Positions 36,888-48,021 of a DNA stretch of 64,000 nt are shown in pieces. A program made the position numbers and the translations under genes. The notes beneath the pieces were generated by a model that was not told where the DNA came from, did not search any database, and worked only from the letters and a program-made list of their open reading frames with translations. The stretch's first letter is position 1, and each line of letters begins with the position of its first letter. Source of the DNA: Roseovarius mucosus DSM 17069 (GTDB taxonomy: Bacteria > Pseudomonadota > Alphaproteobacteria > Rhodobacterales > Rhodobacteraceae); NCBI RefSeq assembly GCF_000768555.3, contig NZ_KN293975.1, positions 310,001 through 374,000 on the forward strand, given 5' to 3'.

Positions 36888-38318
36888 ATGAACGCCAACA
36901 AGGAACCGAGCTTTCGCGAGAGTGTGGATCTGATGTTCAATCGCGCGGTGGCGCTGATGGATCTGCCGCCGGGCCTTGAGGAAAAGATCCGCGTCTGCAA
37001 TGCGACCTATACCGTACGGTTCGGCGTTCGGCTGCGCGGACAAATCCACACCTTTACTGGGTATCGCAGCGTTCATTCGGAGCATATGGAGCCGGTCAAG
37101 GGCGGTATTCGCTACGCCATGGGTGTAAATCAGGACGAGGTCGAGGCGCTCGCGGCGCTGATGACCTACAAATGCGCGCTGGTGGAGGCGCCGTTTGGTG
37201 GGTCCAAGGGCGGGTTGCGGCTTGATCCGCGCCAGTGGGAAGAGCATGAGCTTGAGTTGATCACCCGACGCTTTGCCTATGAGCTGATCAAGCGTGATCT
37301 GATCAACCCCGCGCAAAACGTGCCAGCCCCTGACATGGGCACCGGCGAGCGCGAGATGGCGTGGATTGCCGATCAATACAAACGCATGAACACCACGGAC
37401 ATCAATTACCGCGCCTGCGTCACCGGCAAGCCGATCAACGGTGGTGGCATTCAGGGCCGGGTCGAGGCGACCGGGCGCGGCGTACAATATGCGCTGCAGG
37501 AATTTTTTCGTCATCCCGAGGATGTCGCGGCGGCGAACCTGTCGGGCGCACTCGATGGCAAGAGGGTTGTGGTACAGGGCCTGGGGAACGTGGGCTATCA
37601 CGCGGCCAAGTTCCTGAGCGAAGAAGACGGCTGTCTTATCACCGGGATCATCGAACGCGATGGGGCGCTGGTGGATGAGAACGGGCTGAACGTCGAGGCG
37701 GTGCGCAACTGGATCGCGCGCCATGGCGGTGTCGAGGGGTATCCCGAGGGCAAATATGTCAAAGATGGCGCCAAGGTCTTGGAACAGGCCTGTGACATCC
37801 TCATTCCTGCGGCAATGGAGGGGGTGATCAACCTCGGGAACGCCACTGAGATCAAGGCGCCGCTCATCATCGAGGCGGCGAACGGGCCAGTGACGGCAGG
37901 GGCAGATGACATTCTGCGCCAGAAGGGCACAGTGATCATTCCTGACATGTATGCCAACGCGGGCGGTGTCACGGTCTCGTACTTCGAATGGGTCAAGAAC
38001 CTGAGCCATATCCGCTTTGGTCGGATCGGGCGACGACAGGAGGAGGCTCGGCACCAACTCTTGGTCACGGAGTTGCAGCGCTTGAACCGTGGGCTTGGGG
38101 ATGCGTGGGAAATGTCGCCCGATTTCAAGCAGAAATACCTCAAGGGCGCGGGCGAGTTGGAGCTGGTGCGCTCGGGTCTCGATGATACGATGCGCACCGC
38201 ATATCAATCGATGCGCGAAGTCTGGCATAGTCGTCAGGACGTGACAGACCTGCGCACGGCGGCCTATCTGGTGTCCATCGCCAAGGTTGCCGCGAGTTAC
38301 CGGGCGATGGGGCTCTGA
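36888..38318 (+). CDS. Glu/Leu/Phe/Val dehydrogenase (glutamate dehydrogenase)
   Basis: A 476-aa NAD(P)-dependent amino acid dehydrogenase interconverting glutamate with 2-oxoglutarate and ammonium. The dimerisation/catalytic domain contains GGIRY, ALMTYKCALVEAPFGGSKGG with the catalytic Lys, and DMGTGEREMAWI. The Rossmann domain has VVVQGLGNVGYHAAKFL. The ATG at 36888 is preceded by GAGAGGACGA; an in-frame upstream start at 36834 is unconserved. A strong hairpin after its stop separates it from soxB, though it may contribute functionally by handling nitrogen from sarcosine-derived glycine. Confidence 0.93.
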   Translation: MNANKEPSFRESVDLMFNRAVALMDLPPGLEEKIRVCNATYTVRFGVRLRGQIHTFTGYRSVHSEHMEPVKGGIRYAMGVNQDEVEALAALMTYKCALVEAPFGGSKGGLRLDPRQWEEHELELITRRFAYELIKRDLINPAQNVPAPDMGTGEREMAWIADQYKRMNTTDINYRACVTGKPINGGGIQGRVEATGRGVQYALQEFFRHPEDVAAANLSGALDGKRVVVQGLGNVGYHAAKFLSEEDGCLITGIIERDGALVDENGLNVEAVRNWIARHGGVEGYPEGKYVKDGAKVLEQACDILIPAAMEGVINLGNATEIKAPLIIEAANGPVTAGADDILRQKGTVIIPDMYANAGGVTVSYFEWVKNLSHIRFGRIGRRQEEARHQLLVTELQRLNRGLGDAWEMSPDFKQKYLKGAGELELVRSGLDDTMRTAYQSMREVWHSRQDVTDLRTAAYLVSIAKVAASYRAMGL

Positions 38319-38358
38319 TGGGCTCACGTCGCGCACGGGCCTGAAAATGGCGGGAAAC

Positions 38359-38382
38359 ATGGCAGAGCTTCGGCTCTGCCAT
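38359..38382 (+). terminator. Hairpin terminator after the glutamate dehydrogenase gene
   Basis: ATGGCAGAGC-TTCG-GCTCTGCCAT is a perfect 10-bp stem with a stable TTCG tetraloop, 41 bases after the stop. The T content downstream is modest (TGCTATTG). Confidence 0.65.
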
Positions 38383-38450
38383 TGCTATTGAGGGTTGAAG
38401 TTGGTTCAGTCGCGCCAGATTGGCGCACACATGGGCGCAAGGGGAGTGGC

Positions 38451-39704
38451 ATGCGGTTTTCCGGCCTGCGGGTTCTGAAAGAGGGGCTGACCGGCAACAA
38501 GGGCTGGCAGGCGCATTGGCGCGATGCAACGCCCAAGCCCGAGTATGATGTGATCATCATCGGTGGCGGTGGTCATGGTCTCTCGACCGCCTATTACCTG
38601 GCCAAGCGCCACGGGATCACCAATGTCGCGGTGCTGGAAAAGGGCTATCTGGGCGGCGGCAACGTGGGGCGCAACACCACCATTGTGCGCGCCAATTACT
38701 TCCTGCCGGGCAATTCTGAGTTCTACAGCCATTCCCTGAAGCTATGGGAAGGACTGGAAGAGGATCTGAATTACAATGTCATGCATTCTCAGCGCGGGCA
38801 GATCGTACTGTTTCACTCGGACGGGCAGCGCGATGCCATAGCCCGGCGTGGCAATGCGATGATCAACCGCGGCGACGATGCGGAACTCCTGAGTGTGGCG
38901 CAGCTCAAACGCATGGTGCCGTATCTTGATTACGACCAGGCGCGGTTTCCCATTCACGGTGGCCTTTTGCAGCGGCGCGCGGGCACGGCGCGGCATGATG
39001 CGGTGGCCTGGGGCTATGCACGCGGGGCAAGCGATCGGGGCGTGGACCTGATCCAGAATTGCGAAGTGACGGGGATCGACATCGAACAGGGCCGCGTGCG
39101 CGGCGTGCAGACCACGCGCGGTGCCATTCGCGCCAAAAAGCTGGCAATTGTGGTGGCGGGGCGTTCCAGCCAGGTGGCGGCGATGGCGGGTATGCGCCTG
39201 CCGATCGAAAGCCACGTCTTGCAGGCCTTTGTCACCGAGGGGCTGAAGCCCTGCATCGACCATGTGATCAGCTTTGGCATGGGACATTTCTATATCAGCC
39301 AGTCCGACAAGGGTGGGCTGGTTTTTGGTGGCGATCTGGACATGTATGCCTCCTATGCCGCGCGCGGCAACCTGCCGATTGTCGAGCATGTGATGGAGGC
39401 GGGCATGACGCTGATGCCGATGATCGGCAATGCCCGCGTGTTGCGCAGTTGGGGCGGGATCATGGATATGTCGCCCGATGGCAGCCCGATCATCGACCAC
39501 GCGGGCATCGAGGGGCTCTATCTCAATTGCGGCTGGTGCTATGGCGGGTTCAAGGCCGTGCCTGGGTCGGGCGATGCGCTCGCGCATCTCATCGCCACCG
39601 ACCGGCCGCATCCGGCGGCGACGCGATTCCGGCTGGACCGGTTCCGCACGGGCCGGGGGTTGATGGACGAAGAAGGCACGGGCGCGCAGCACAATCTGCA
39701 TTGA
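38451..39704 (+). CDS. soxB: Sarcosine oxidase subunit beta
   Basis: A 417-aa FAD-dependent subunit of heterotetrameric sarcosine oxidase, which oxidises N-methylglycine to glycine, transferring the C1 unit to tetrahydrofolate. The dinucleotide-binding motif DVIIIGGGGHGLSTAYYLA lies at about residues 33-51; GGGNVGRNTTIVRANYF and the C-terminal GGFKAVPGSGDALAH are hallmarks of the subunit. The ATG at 38451 follows AAGGGGAG. First gene of soxB-soxD-soxA-soxG. Confidence 0.95.
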   Translation: MRFSGLRVLKEGLTGNKGWQAHWRDATPKPEYDVIIIGGGGHGLSTAYYLAKRHGITNVAVLEKGYLGGGNVGRNTTIVRANYFLPGNSEFYSHSLKLWEGLEEDLNYNVMHSQRGQIVLFHSDGQRDAIARRGNAMINRGDDAELLSVAQLKRMVPYLDYDQARFPIHGGLLQRRAGTARHDAVAWGYARGASDRGVDLIQNCEVTGIDIEQGRVRGVQTTRGAIRAKKLAIVVAGRSSQVAAMAGMRLPIESHVLQAFVTEGLKPCIDHVISFGMGHFYISQSDKGGLVFGGDLDMYASYAARGNLPIVEHVMEAGMTLMPMIGNARVLRSWGGIMDMSPDGSPIIDHAGIEGLYLNCGWCYGGFKAVPGSGDALAHLIATDRPHPAATRFRLDRFRTGRGLMDEEGTGAQHNLH

Positions 39705-39709
39705 GACGC

Positions 39710-39751
39710 GCGCGGAGGGCAGGATTTGAGTATTTCTGGAACGATGAAGGC
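39710..39751 (+). repeat. Intergenic repeat, copy C
   Basis: The short soxB-soxD gap includes GAGGGCAGGATTTGAGTAT then TTCTGGAACGATGAAGG. This tail matches those following the palindromes at 7014-7055 and 13781-13799; no good palindrome precedes it here, so this copy is degenerate or truncated. Confidence 0.45.
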
Positions 39752-39760
39752 GCGGATAAG

Positions 39761-40018
39761 ATGAGGCTGGGCTGTCCGATCTGCGGCGAGCGGGATCGTC
39801 GCGAGTTCTACTATCAGGGGGCGGCGCTCTCGCGGCCAGAGGGCGAAGTCTGGGCGCCGGAGTGGGATGATTACATCCACAATCGCGACAACCTGCCGGG
39901 TGTGACCCGTGATCTGTGGCAGCACGAGCAGGGTTGCGGGGCTTGGCTCATCGTGACGCGCAATACGGTCACGCATGAGGTTCTGGGTGTGGCCTTGGCC
40001 ACGGAGGCGGGCGCATGA
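39761..40018 (+). CDS. soxD: Sarcosine oxidase subunit delta
   Basis: An 85-aa zinc-binding subunit. It begins MRLGCPICGERDRREFYYQG with the C5-x2-C8 zinc pair and continues WQHEQGCGAWLIVTRNT, with H and C ligands, as in other SoxD proteins. SoxD structurally supports the alpha/beta complex. The soxA start lies in the ATGA overlap at its 3' end. Confidence 0.95.
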   Translation: MRLGCPICGERDRREFYYQGAALSRPEGEVWAPEWDDYIHNRDNLPGVTRDLWQHEQGCGAWLIVTRNTVTHEVLGVALATEAGA

Positions 40019-42945
40019 GGCTCGAAGGCAAAGGGCTGATCGACCGGGCGCGTTCGGTGAGCTTTCACTTTGACGGCCGTCAATATGAGGGGTTTGCAGG
40101 CGATACGCTGGCCTCGGCGCTCTTGGCCAATGGCGTGCGGATGGTGGCACGGTCGTTCAAGTATCACCGTCCGCGTGGGGTGATGACCGCAGGCAGTGAG
40201 GAGCCAAATGCGCTGGTGACGTTGGGACGGGGTTCTGCGCAAGAGCCGAACCTGAGGGCGACGACCGTCGAAGTGCACGAGGGCCTATGGGCGCAGAGCC
40301 AGAACCGCTGGCCGACGCTGGGGCTGGATTTGCTGGCGGTTAATGATGTCTTCGCGCCGTTTCTGGGGGCCGGATTCTATTACAAGACCTTCATGTGGCC
40401 GCGCGCCTTTTGGGAGCGGGTTTATGAGCCTGTGATCCGCCGTGCGGCGGGTCTGGGCGCGTTGTCGGGGGATGCGGCAGAAGACAGTTATGAGCGTGCC
40501 TACGCCCATTGTGACGTTCTGGTGATCGGCGGCGGTCCTGCGGGCCTGATGGCGGCGCGGGTGGCGGCAGTGGCGGGGGCGGATGTGATCCTTGCCGAAG
40601 AGGACACGCGACTTGGCGGGCGTCTCATGGCCGAGACCGAAGAGGTCGATGGGTTGGCTGGTGTCGATTGGGTGGATGAGATCGCCGCAGAACTGGCCGC
40701 GATGCCCAATGTGCGGATCATGACCCGCACGGCTGTGTTCGGGGTGTATGATGGCGGCACCTATGGCGCGCTGGAAAGGCTTGCACCGGATCTTGCCGCG
40801 CGCGGTCACGCGCCCAAGGGCTGTTTCTGGCGGATCGTGGCGCGGCGCGCGGTACTGGCGGCGGGGGCGCTGGAGCGGGCCATCGCCTTTCCCAACAATG
40901 ACCGGCCGGGGGTAATGATGGCGGGGGCGGTGCGTGCCTATGCCAACCGGTGGGGCGTGGCGCCGGGGCAGAGCACGGTGGTTTTCGGCAATAACGACAG
41001 CACTCATCGCACCGTGGCCGATCTGCAAGCGGCGGGGGTGCATGTGGCCGCATTGATCGACGCGCGTCCCTATGCGCGCTGTGACCTTGATGTGCCGTTT
41101 TATCCCGGAGCGCAGGTCTGTGGCACGAGTGGGCGGCGCGGGCTGGAGGCGGTGACGCTTGCCACGGCCAAAGGTGAGGACCGGATCGCTGCCGATTGCC
41201 TTGCGATTTCGGGCGGGTGGAACCCGACGGTGCATCTGGCCTGCCACATGGGCGCGCGGCCCACGTGGGACGCGGCGCGGCAGGCGTTTTTACCGCCAGA
41301 AAACGCTGTGCCGGGCATGCGCGTGGCAGGGGCGGCGGCGGGGGCGTTTTCCACCCTAGCCTGTCTGGAAAGCGGTCTGAACGAGGGCGCAGCAGCGGCG
41401 TTGGACCTAGGGTTTAGTGCGTCGGATTTAGCGGCCCCGAGCGCCGGGAAGGCCACCTATGACATATTTCCGCTCTGGCAGGTGCCGGGGCGGGGCCGGG
41501 CGTGGCTCGATTTCCAGAACGATGTGACGGTCAAGGATGTGGTACAGGCGGCGGGCGAAAATTTCCGATCGGTCGAGCATATGAAGCGCTACACGACGCA
41601 AGGTATGGCCCCGGATCAGGGCAAGAATTCCAACGTCGCCGCGCTGGCTGTGCTGGCCGAGGCGACGGGGCGTGGTATTGCCGAGACTGGCACCACCACC
41701 TTTCGTCCGCCCTATGTGCCGGTGCCGATCGCGGCCTTGGGGGCGGGGGGCAAGGGCAAAGGCTTTGCCCCAGAGCGGCGCACCACCTCGCATCAAGAGA
41801 GCACTGCGCGCGGTGCCCCGATGATTGAAGCCGGGCTGTGGTATCGGCCTAGCTATTTCCCGCAAAAGGGTGAGAACCATTGGCGGCAATCCTGCGACCG
41901 TGAGGTCGCGATGGTGCGCGGCGCGGTTGGTGTCTGCGATGTGTCCACCCTTGGCAAGATCGACGTGCAAGGCCCGGATGCGGCGCGGTTTCTGGATTTC
42001 GTCTACACCAACATGATGTCCACGCTGAAGGTGGGCCGTGTGCGCTATGGCCTCATGCTGCGTGAGGACGGGCATGTGATGGATGACGGCACCTGCGCGC
42101 GTCTGGGAGAGACTCATTTCGTATTGACCACCACCACGGCGGCGGCGGGGCAGGTGATGCGGCATCTGGAATTCGTAGCGCAGGTTTTGCACCCCGAATG
42201 GGATGTGCGGATCGTGTCCGTGACCGAGCAGTGGGCGCAGTTCGCCATAGCGGGGCCGCAAGCGCGGGCGTTGCTGAATGGGATGCTGGACGCACCGATT
42301 GATGATGCCGGATTTCCCTATATGGCTTGTGGCGCGGTTCGCCTGGCTGGGGTGGCGGCGCGGCTCTTTCGTATCTCCTTTTCGGGTGAGCATGCCTATG
42401 AAATCGCCGTGCCTGCGCGCTACGGGGCGGCGCTGTTTGGCGCGTTGGTCAAGCGGGCCGAGGACATGGGCGGCGGCGCCTATGGGCTTGAGGCGCTCAA
42501 TGTGCTGCGGATCGAAAAAGGGTTCATCACCCATGCTGAAATCCATGGCCGCGTGACCGCCTATGACATCGGGATGCAGGGGATGATGAGCGCCAAGAAG
42601 GATTTCATCGGCAAGGCGGCAGCGACGCGCCCCGGTCTGATGGACCCGGAGCGCGAGCGCATGGTGGGCCTGAAACCGGTGGGCGCGGTCAAGGAGCTAC
42701 TGGCGGGCGCGCATATCTTTGACGAGCACGCCGAAGCGGTCAGCGACAACGATCAAGGCTATGTCACGAGCGCCTGCTATTCGCCGACGCTTGGGCATGT
42801 GATCGGCATCGGCTTCCTCAGGCGCGGACCGGAGCGGATGGGCGAACGGGTGCGCGTGGTGGATCACCTGCGCAAGTCCGAGACGGTGTGCGAAGTCACC
42901 CCTCTGGTGGCGTTTGATCCCGAAGGAGGGCGGTTGCGTGGCTGA
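40015..42945 (+). CDS. soxA: Sarcosine oxidase subunit alpha
   Basis: A 976-aa subunit. An N-terminal 2Fe-2S-ferredoxin-like (cluster-less Fer2_4) domain (GRQYEGFAGDTLASALLANG) precedes an NAD-binding domain with VLVIGGGPAGLMAARVAAVAG at about 163-183. The C-terminal third is GcvT-like and binds folate (SYFPQKGENHWRQSCDREV, MQGMMSAKKDFIGK). It receives electrons/C1 from beta subunit chemistry. It starts in an ATGA overlap with soxD; the soxG start overlaps its end by eight bases. Confidence 0.95.
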   Translation: MRLEGKGLIDRARSVSFHFDGRQYEGFAGDTLASALLANGVRMVARSFKYHRPRGVMTAGSEEPNALVTLGRGSAQEPNLRATTVEVHEGLWAQSQNRWPTLGLDLLAVNDVFAPFLGAGFYYKTFMWPRAFWERVYEPVIRRAAGLGALSGDAAEDSYERAYAHCDVLVIGGGPAGLMAARVAAVAGADVILAEEDTRLGGRLMAETEEVDGLAGVDWVDEIAAELAAMPNVRIMTRTAVFGVYDGGTYGALERLAPDLAARGHAPKGCFWRIVARRAVLAAGALERAIAFPNNDRPGVMMAGAVRAYANRWGVAPGQSTVVFGNNDSTHRTVADLQAAGVHVAALIDARPYARCDLDVPFYPGAQVCGTSGRRGLEAVTLATAKGEDRIAADCLAISGGWNPTVHLACHMGARPTWDAARQAFLPPENAVPGMRVAGAAAGAFSTLACLESGLNEGAAAALDLGFSASDLAAPSAGKATYDIFPLWQVPGRGRAWLDFQNDVTVKDVVQAAGENFRSVEHMKRYTTQGMAPDQGKNSNVAALAVLAEATGRGIAETGTTTFRPPYVPVPIAALGAGGKGKGFAPERRTTSHQESTARGAPMIEAGLWYRPSYFPQKGENHWRQSCDREVAMVRGAVGVCDVSTLGKIDVQGPDAARFLDFVYTNMMSTLKVGRVRYGLMLREDGHVMDDGTCARLGETHFVLTTTTAAAGQVMRHLEFVAQVLHPEWDVRIVSVTEQWAQFAIAGPQARALLNGMLDAPIDDAGFPYMACGAVRLAGVAARLFRISFSGEHAYEIAVPARYGAALFGALVKRAEDMGGGAYGLEALNVLRIEKGFITHAEIHGRVTAYDIGMQGMMSAKKDFIGKAAATRPGLMDPERERMVGLKPVGAVKELLAGAHIFDEHAEAVSDNDQGYVTSACYSPTLGHVIGIGFLRRGPERMGERVRVVDHLRKSETVCEVTPLVAFDPEGGRLRG

Positions 42946-43495
42946 CTTCAAGGTTCAAACCCCCTGTACGGGGCTATTGCCGGTGACAGTGGGCGGACTG
43001 CGTCTGACTGAGGTGGTGCCGAGGCGGATGACCTCGCTTGCGCCCTATCGCGGCTCTGCCGGGGCATTATCAGCCGCGATGCAGGCGGCGCATGGCGTGG
43101 CATGGCCGGAACCGGGGCGCATGACGGGGCAGGCGGCGGCGCGCGCGCTCTGGTTCGGGCGCGAGCTGGCCCTTTTGATCGGTCCCGAGCCTGATGAAAG
43201 CTTGGCAGCTCATGCGGCGCTGACAGACCAGTCGGACGCCTGGGCGGTTGTGCAATTGGACGGGCGGCAGGCGGTCGAGGTTCTGGCGCGTCTCTGTCCG
43301 CTCGATCTGCGCGAGGCGGTCTTTGCACCGGGCCATACAGCGCGCACGGATGTGGCGCATATGGCCGGGTCTGTGAGCCGCCTGGGGCTGCAGACATGGC
43401 AGATCATGGTCTTTCGCTCGATGGCGGCGACGCTGGTGCATGAGGTGGAAATTGCGATGCGCCGGGTGGCGGCGCGACAAACTTCCCTTCTGTGA
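42938..43495 (+). CDS. soxG: Sarcosine oxidase subunit gamma
   Basis: A 185-aa gamma subunit of the tetramer. It is weakly conserved overall but has the GcvT-like C-terminal features (SDAWAVVQLDGRQAVEVLARL, then LDLREAVFAPGHTARTDVAH). I chose the GTG at 42938 because it follows AAGGAGGG by eight bases and gives MADFKVQ; the longer frame starts inside soxA. It completes soxBDAG. purU, which often follows sox operons, is absent here. Confidence 0.9.
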   Translation: MADFKVQTPCTGLLPVTVGGLRLTEVVPRRMTSLAPYRGSAGALSAAMQAAHGVAWPEPGRMTGQAAARALWFGRELALLIGPEPDESLAAHAALTDQSDAWAVVQLDGRQAVEVLARLCPLDLREAVFAPGHTARTDVAHMAGSVSRLGLQTWQIMVFRSMAATLVHEVEIAMRRVAARQTSLL

Positions 43496-43555
43496 GACGC
43501 TGACAGGGGAGAGAATCTGACCTATGAGAGTCGGGTCTGAACGAAAGGATTGCCC

Positions 43556-43843
43556 ATGCGCCCGATGCTGATTGCCGCCTTCTGCCTCTTGCCTGTAATG
43601 GCCGTAGCAGAGAACCCGATGTGTGCGCCCACCGGCGAGATCGTGGCATTGGCCGTTGAAGCGCGCAAATCGGGCGAAGAGGGCCCGGCCGCTATCACCG
43701 CGATTACCGCCGAGATGACCGGTGACGTGGCGCTATATGCGCCTGCGGTGCAGCCCTTAGTGGATTGGGTCTATTCGCTGGACGAGGCGCAGTTGGCCGA
43801 GGACGTGGCAGGCAGCTATGTCACGCAATGCGAGGCGCAGTAG
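43556..43843 (+). CDS. Hypothetical small periplasmic protein
   Basis: A 95-aa protein with a signal peptide (MRPMLIAAFCLLPVMAVA) and a short mature part containing two Cys (one near the start, one four residues from the end), likely disulfide-bonded. No family recognised. The ATG at 43556 follows AAAGGA. It lies 60 bases after soxG and 39 bases before dnaG; functional connection to either is unclear. Confidence 0.7.
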   Translation: MRPMLIAAFCLLPVMAVAENPMCAPTGEIVALAVEARKSGEEGPAAITAITAEMTGDVALYAPAVQPLVDWVYSLDEAQLAEDVAGSYVTQCEAQ

Positions 43844-43882
43844 CCCTCTGGACTCTGAGCCGCGCGCGCCCAATATAGGGGC

Positions 43883-45832
43883 ATGAGCCTGCCCCCCGGA
43901 TTTCTTGACGAGTTGCAAAACCGCCTGTCGCTCTCCCATGTGGTCGGGCGCAAGGTGACGTGGGACAATCGCAAGTCCAATCCTGGTAAAGGTGACATGT
44001 GGGCACCTTGCCCGTTCCACCAGGAAAAAACCGCGTCTTTTCATGTGGATGACCGAAAAGGGTTCTACTACTGTTTTGGCTGTCACGCCAAGGGTGATGC
44101 GATTTCCTTTGTCCGTGAGACCGAGAATGTCGATTTCATGGAAGCGGTGAAGATCCTTGCCGCCGAGGCGGGTATGCCGATGCCCGAGCGCGATCCGCAG
44201 GCACAGGCCAAGGCCGACCGGCGCGGGCAATTGATCGAGGTGATGGAGCAGGCGGTCAAGTATTTCGGCCTGCAATTGCGCAGCGGCGTCGGAGCTGCGG
44301 CGCGCGACTATCTCAAGGGGCGCAAGCTGAGCGAGGAGACGCAAGCGCAGTTCGATCTGGGCTTTGCGCCCGATGGCTGGCAGGGTCTGTGGGATCATCT
44401 GACGGCCAAGGGCGTGCCGCCAGAGATGATCCTGGCCTGCGGTCTGGCCAAGGACAGTCAGAAGGGCGGCAAGCCCTATGACACGTTCCGCAACCGGATC
44501 ATGTTCCCCATCCGCGATGCGCGCGGGCGCTGCATTGCCTTTGGCGGGCGGGCGATGGACCCGAGTGATGCGGCCAAGTATCTGAATTCACCGGAAACCG
44601 AGCTTTTTGACAAATCCCACACGCTCTACAATCACGGACCTGCGCGCGAGGCGGCGGGCAAGGGCCAAACGCTGATCGTGGCCGAAGGCTATATGGATGT
44701 AATCGCACTGGTCGCGGCGGGGTTTGGGGCGGCGGTGGCACCCTTGGGTACCGCTGTGACCGAGCATCAGTTGCAACTCATGTGGCGGATCGCGCCCGAG
44801 CCCGTGATTGCATTGGATGGTGATACAGCCGGGCTGCGCGCGGCCTATCGGGTGATTGATCTGGCGCTGCCGCTCTTGGAGGCGGGCAAATCACTGCGTT
44901 TTGCGTTGATGCCCGAAGGCAAAGACCCGGACGATCTTTTGCGCTCAGAGGGGGCAGGCGCGGTACACGCGCGCATCGAGGGCGCATGGCCTATGGTGCA
45001 GCTCTTGTGGCAGCGTGAAACCGAGGGCCGCGATTTCGATAGTCCGGAGCGCAGGGCGGCACTCGACAAGGTGCTGCGCGAAAAGATCATGCTGATTCGC
45101 GACCCCTCGATTCGTAGCCACTATGGGCAAGCGATCAAGGATCTGCGGTGGCAGCTCTTTAATCCGCGCCGGAGCACCGGCTTTACGCCCCGTGCCCGTG
45201 GCGGCAAATGGCCGCCGCCGGAACCGGCGCGGGCGGCAACGAAGTCCTCGCTTCTGGTGGCGGCGGAGGGGGATGGTGCGGTGCACCTGCGTGAGGCGGT
45301 GGTTCTGGCGACGTTGATCTCTTGCCCCTCTGTCGCAGCGCGGTTCGAGGCAGACCTTGAAAAGCTAGAGTGTCGTGATCCTGATCTGGCATGTCTGCGG
45401 GATATGATTTTGCGCTATGCGGCCGACGGGGCCGAAAGCCTCAACGCCCGAATTGAGGCCGAGATGGGCCCCGCACCCCTTGAAAAGCTGATGACTTTGC
45501 CCCATGTCGCGCTCACCCCGCCGGTGCGGCACCCCGGAGATGAGGAGCTTGCCATCCTGACCCTGACCGAAGAGTTGGCCAAGCTGACGGCACAACGCGG
45601 CTGGATGGCAGAGCTGTCCGAAGCGACAGAAGACATTGAAGGGCTTGCCGATGAGTCGCTGACCTACCGTCTGGGACAGGCCGCTGAGGCGCGCAATCGT
45701 GCCGTGCGCAGTCAGCAAGAGGACCGGGCCGAATACGATCTGGGCGAAAATGGCGCGCGGATCAAACGCGATGAGAAACAACAGTTCGACGCCTTGCTCG
45801 ACAAGATAACCTTTTCTAAACCGGGACGATGA
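43883..45832 (+). CDS. dnaG: DNA primase
   Basis: A 649-aa primase that makes RNA primers for replication. The N-terminal CHC2 zinc finger uses C43, H46, C64 and C67 (APCPFHQEK ... YYCFGC). The Toprim domain includes LIVAEGYMDVIALV and ALDGDTAG. The C-terminal helicase-binding region is variable. The start MSLPPGFLDELQNRLSL is the family N-terminus. It precedes rpoD, as in the macromolecular synthesis operon, but rpsU is not in front. Confidence 0.96.
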   Translation: MSLPPGFLDELQNRLSLSHVVGRKVTWDNRKSNPGKGDMWAPCPFHQEKTASFHVDDRKGFYYCFGCHAKGDAISFVRETENVDFMEAVKILAAEAGMPMPERDPQAQAKADRRGQLIEVMEQAVKYFGLQLRSGVGAAARDYLKGRKLSEETQAQFDLGFAPDGWQGLWDHLTAKGVPPEMILACGLAKDSQKGGKPYDTFRNRIMFPIRDARGRCIAFGGRAMDPSDAAKYLNSPETELFDKSHTLYNHGPAREAAGKGQTLIVAEGYMDVIALVAAGFGAAVAPLGTAVTEHQLQLMWRIAPEPVIALDGDTAGLRAAYRVIDLALPLLEAGKSLRFALMPEGKDPDDLLRSEGAGAVHARIEGAWPMVQLLWQRETEGRDFDSPERRAALDKVLREKIMLIRDPSIRSHYGQAIKDLRWQLFNPRRSTGFTPRARGGKWPPPEPARAATKSSLLVAAEGDGAVHLREAVVLATLISCPSVAARFEADLEKLECRDPDLACLRDMILRYAADGAESLNARIEAEMGPAPLEKLMTLPHVALTPPVRHPGDEELAILTLTEELAKLTAQRGWMAELSEATEDIEGLADESLTYRLGQAAEARNRAVRSQQEDRAEYDLGENGARIKRDEKQQFDALLDKITFSKPGR

Positions 45833-45870
45833 TTGTTTTCGTAAGGAAGCGCCGAATAAATCAGGGTAGA

Positions 45871-45924
45871 CGGGTGTGCGAATCAACAGAACGCGCTATT
45901 GATTCGGGTCAACCGAATCACCCG
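45871..45924 (+). promoter_or_regulatory. Structured leader with alternative stems upstream of rpoD
   Basis: Three pairings overlap in the dnaG-rpoD gap: CGGGTG (45871-45876) with CACCCG (45919-45924); CGAATCAA (45879-45886) with TTGATTCG (45899-45906); and GATTCGG (45901-45907) with CCGAATC (45913-45919). The second and third exclude each other. It could be a terminator/antiterminator-type switch, a protein-binding site with repeated GAATCA half-sites, or a simple dnaG terminator (no T run). ATG follows at 45951 after GAGGAG. Confidence 0.45.
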
Positions 45925-45950
45925 CCCCGCCCATAGCCGAGGAGTCATTC

Positions 45951-47936
<1,986 letters not shown>

Positions 47937-47937
47937 G

Positions 47938-47957
47938 GCGGATGAAAATCCGCGTTT
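47938..47957 (+). terminator. Hairpin after rpoD
   Basis: GCGGAT-GAAA-ATCCGC followed by GTTTG lies immediately after the rpoD stop. The 6-bp stem and GNRA tetraloop are consistent with a modest intrinsic terminator. Confidence 0.5.
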
Positions 47958-48021
47958 GAAAACAGAGAGTTATGGGGTGCGCAATGAATGCGCGCCCTGC
48001 GGTGCATAATCTGGAGGCGGT

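Noticed and set aside
36696..38360. A 554-residue minus-strand open frame opposite the glutamate dehydrogenase
   Set aside because: Same reason: antisense shadow of a GC-rich gene with no recognisable domain.
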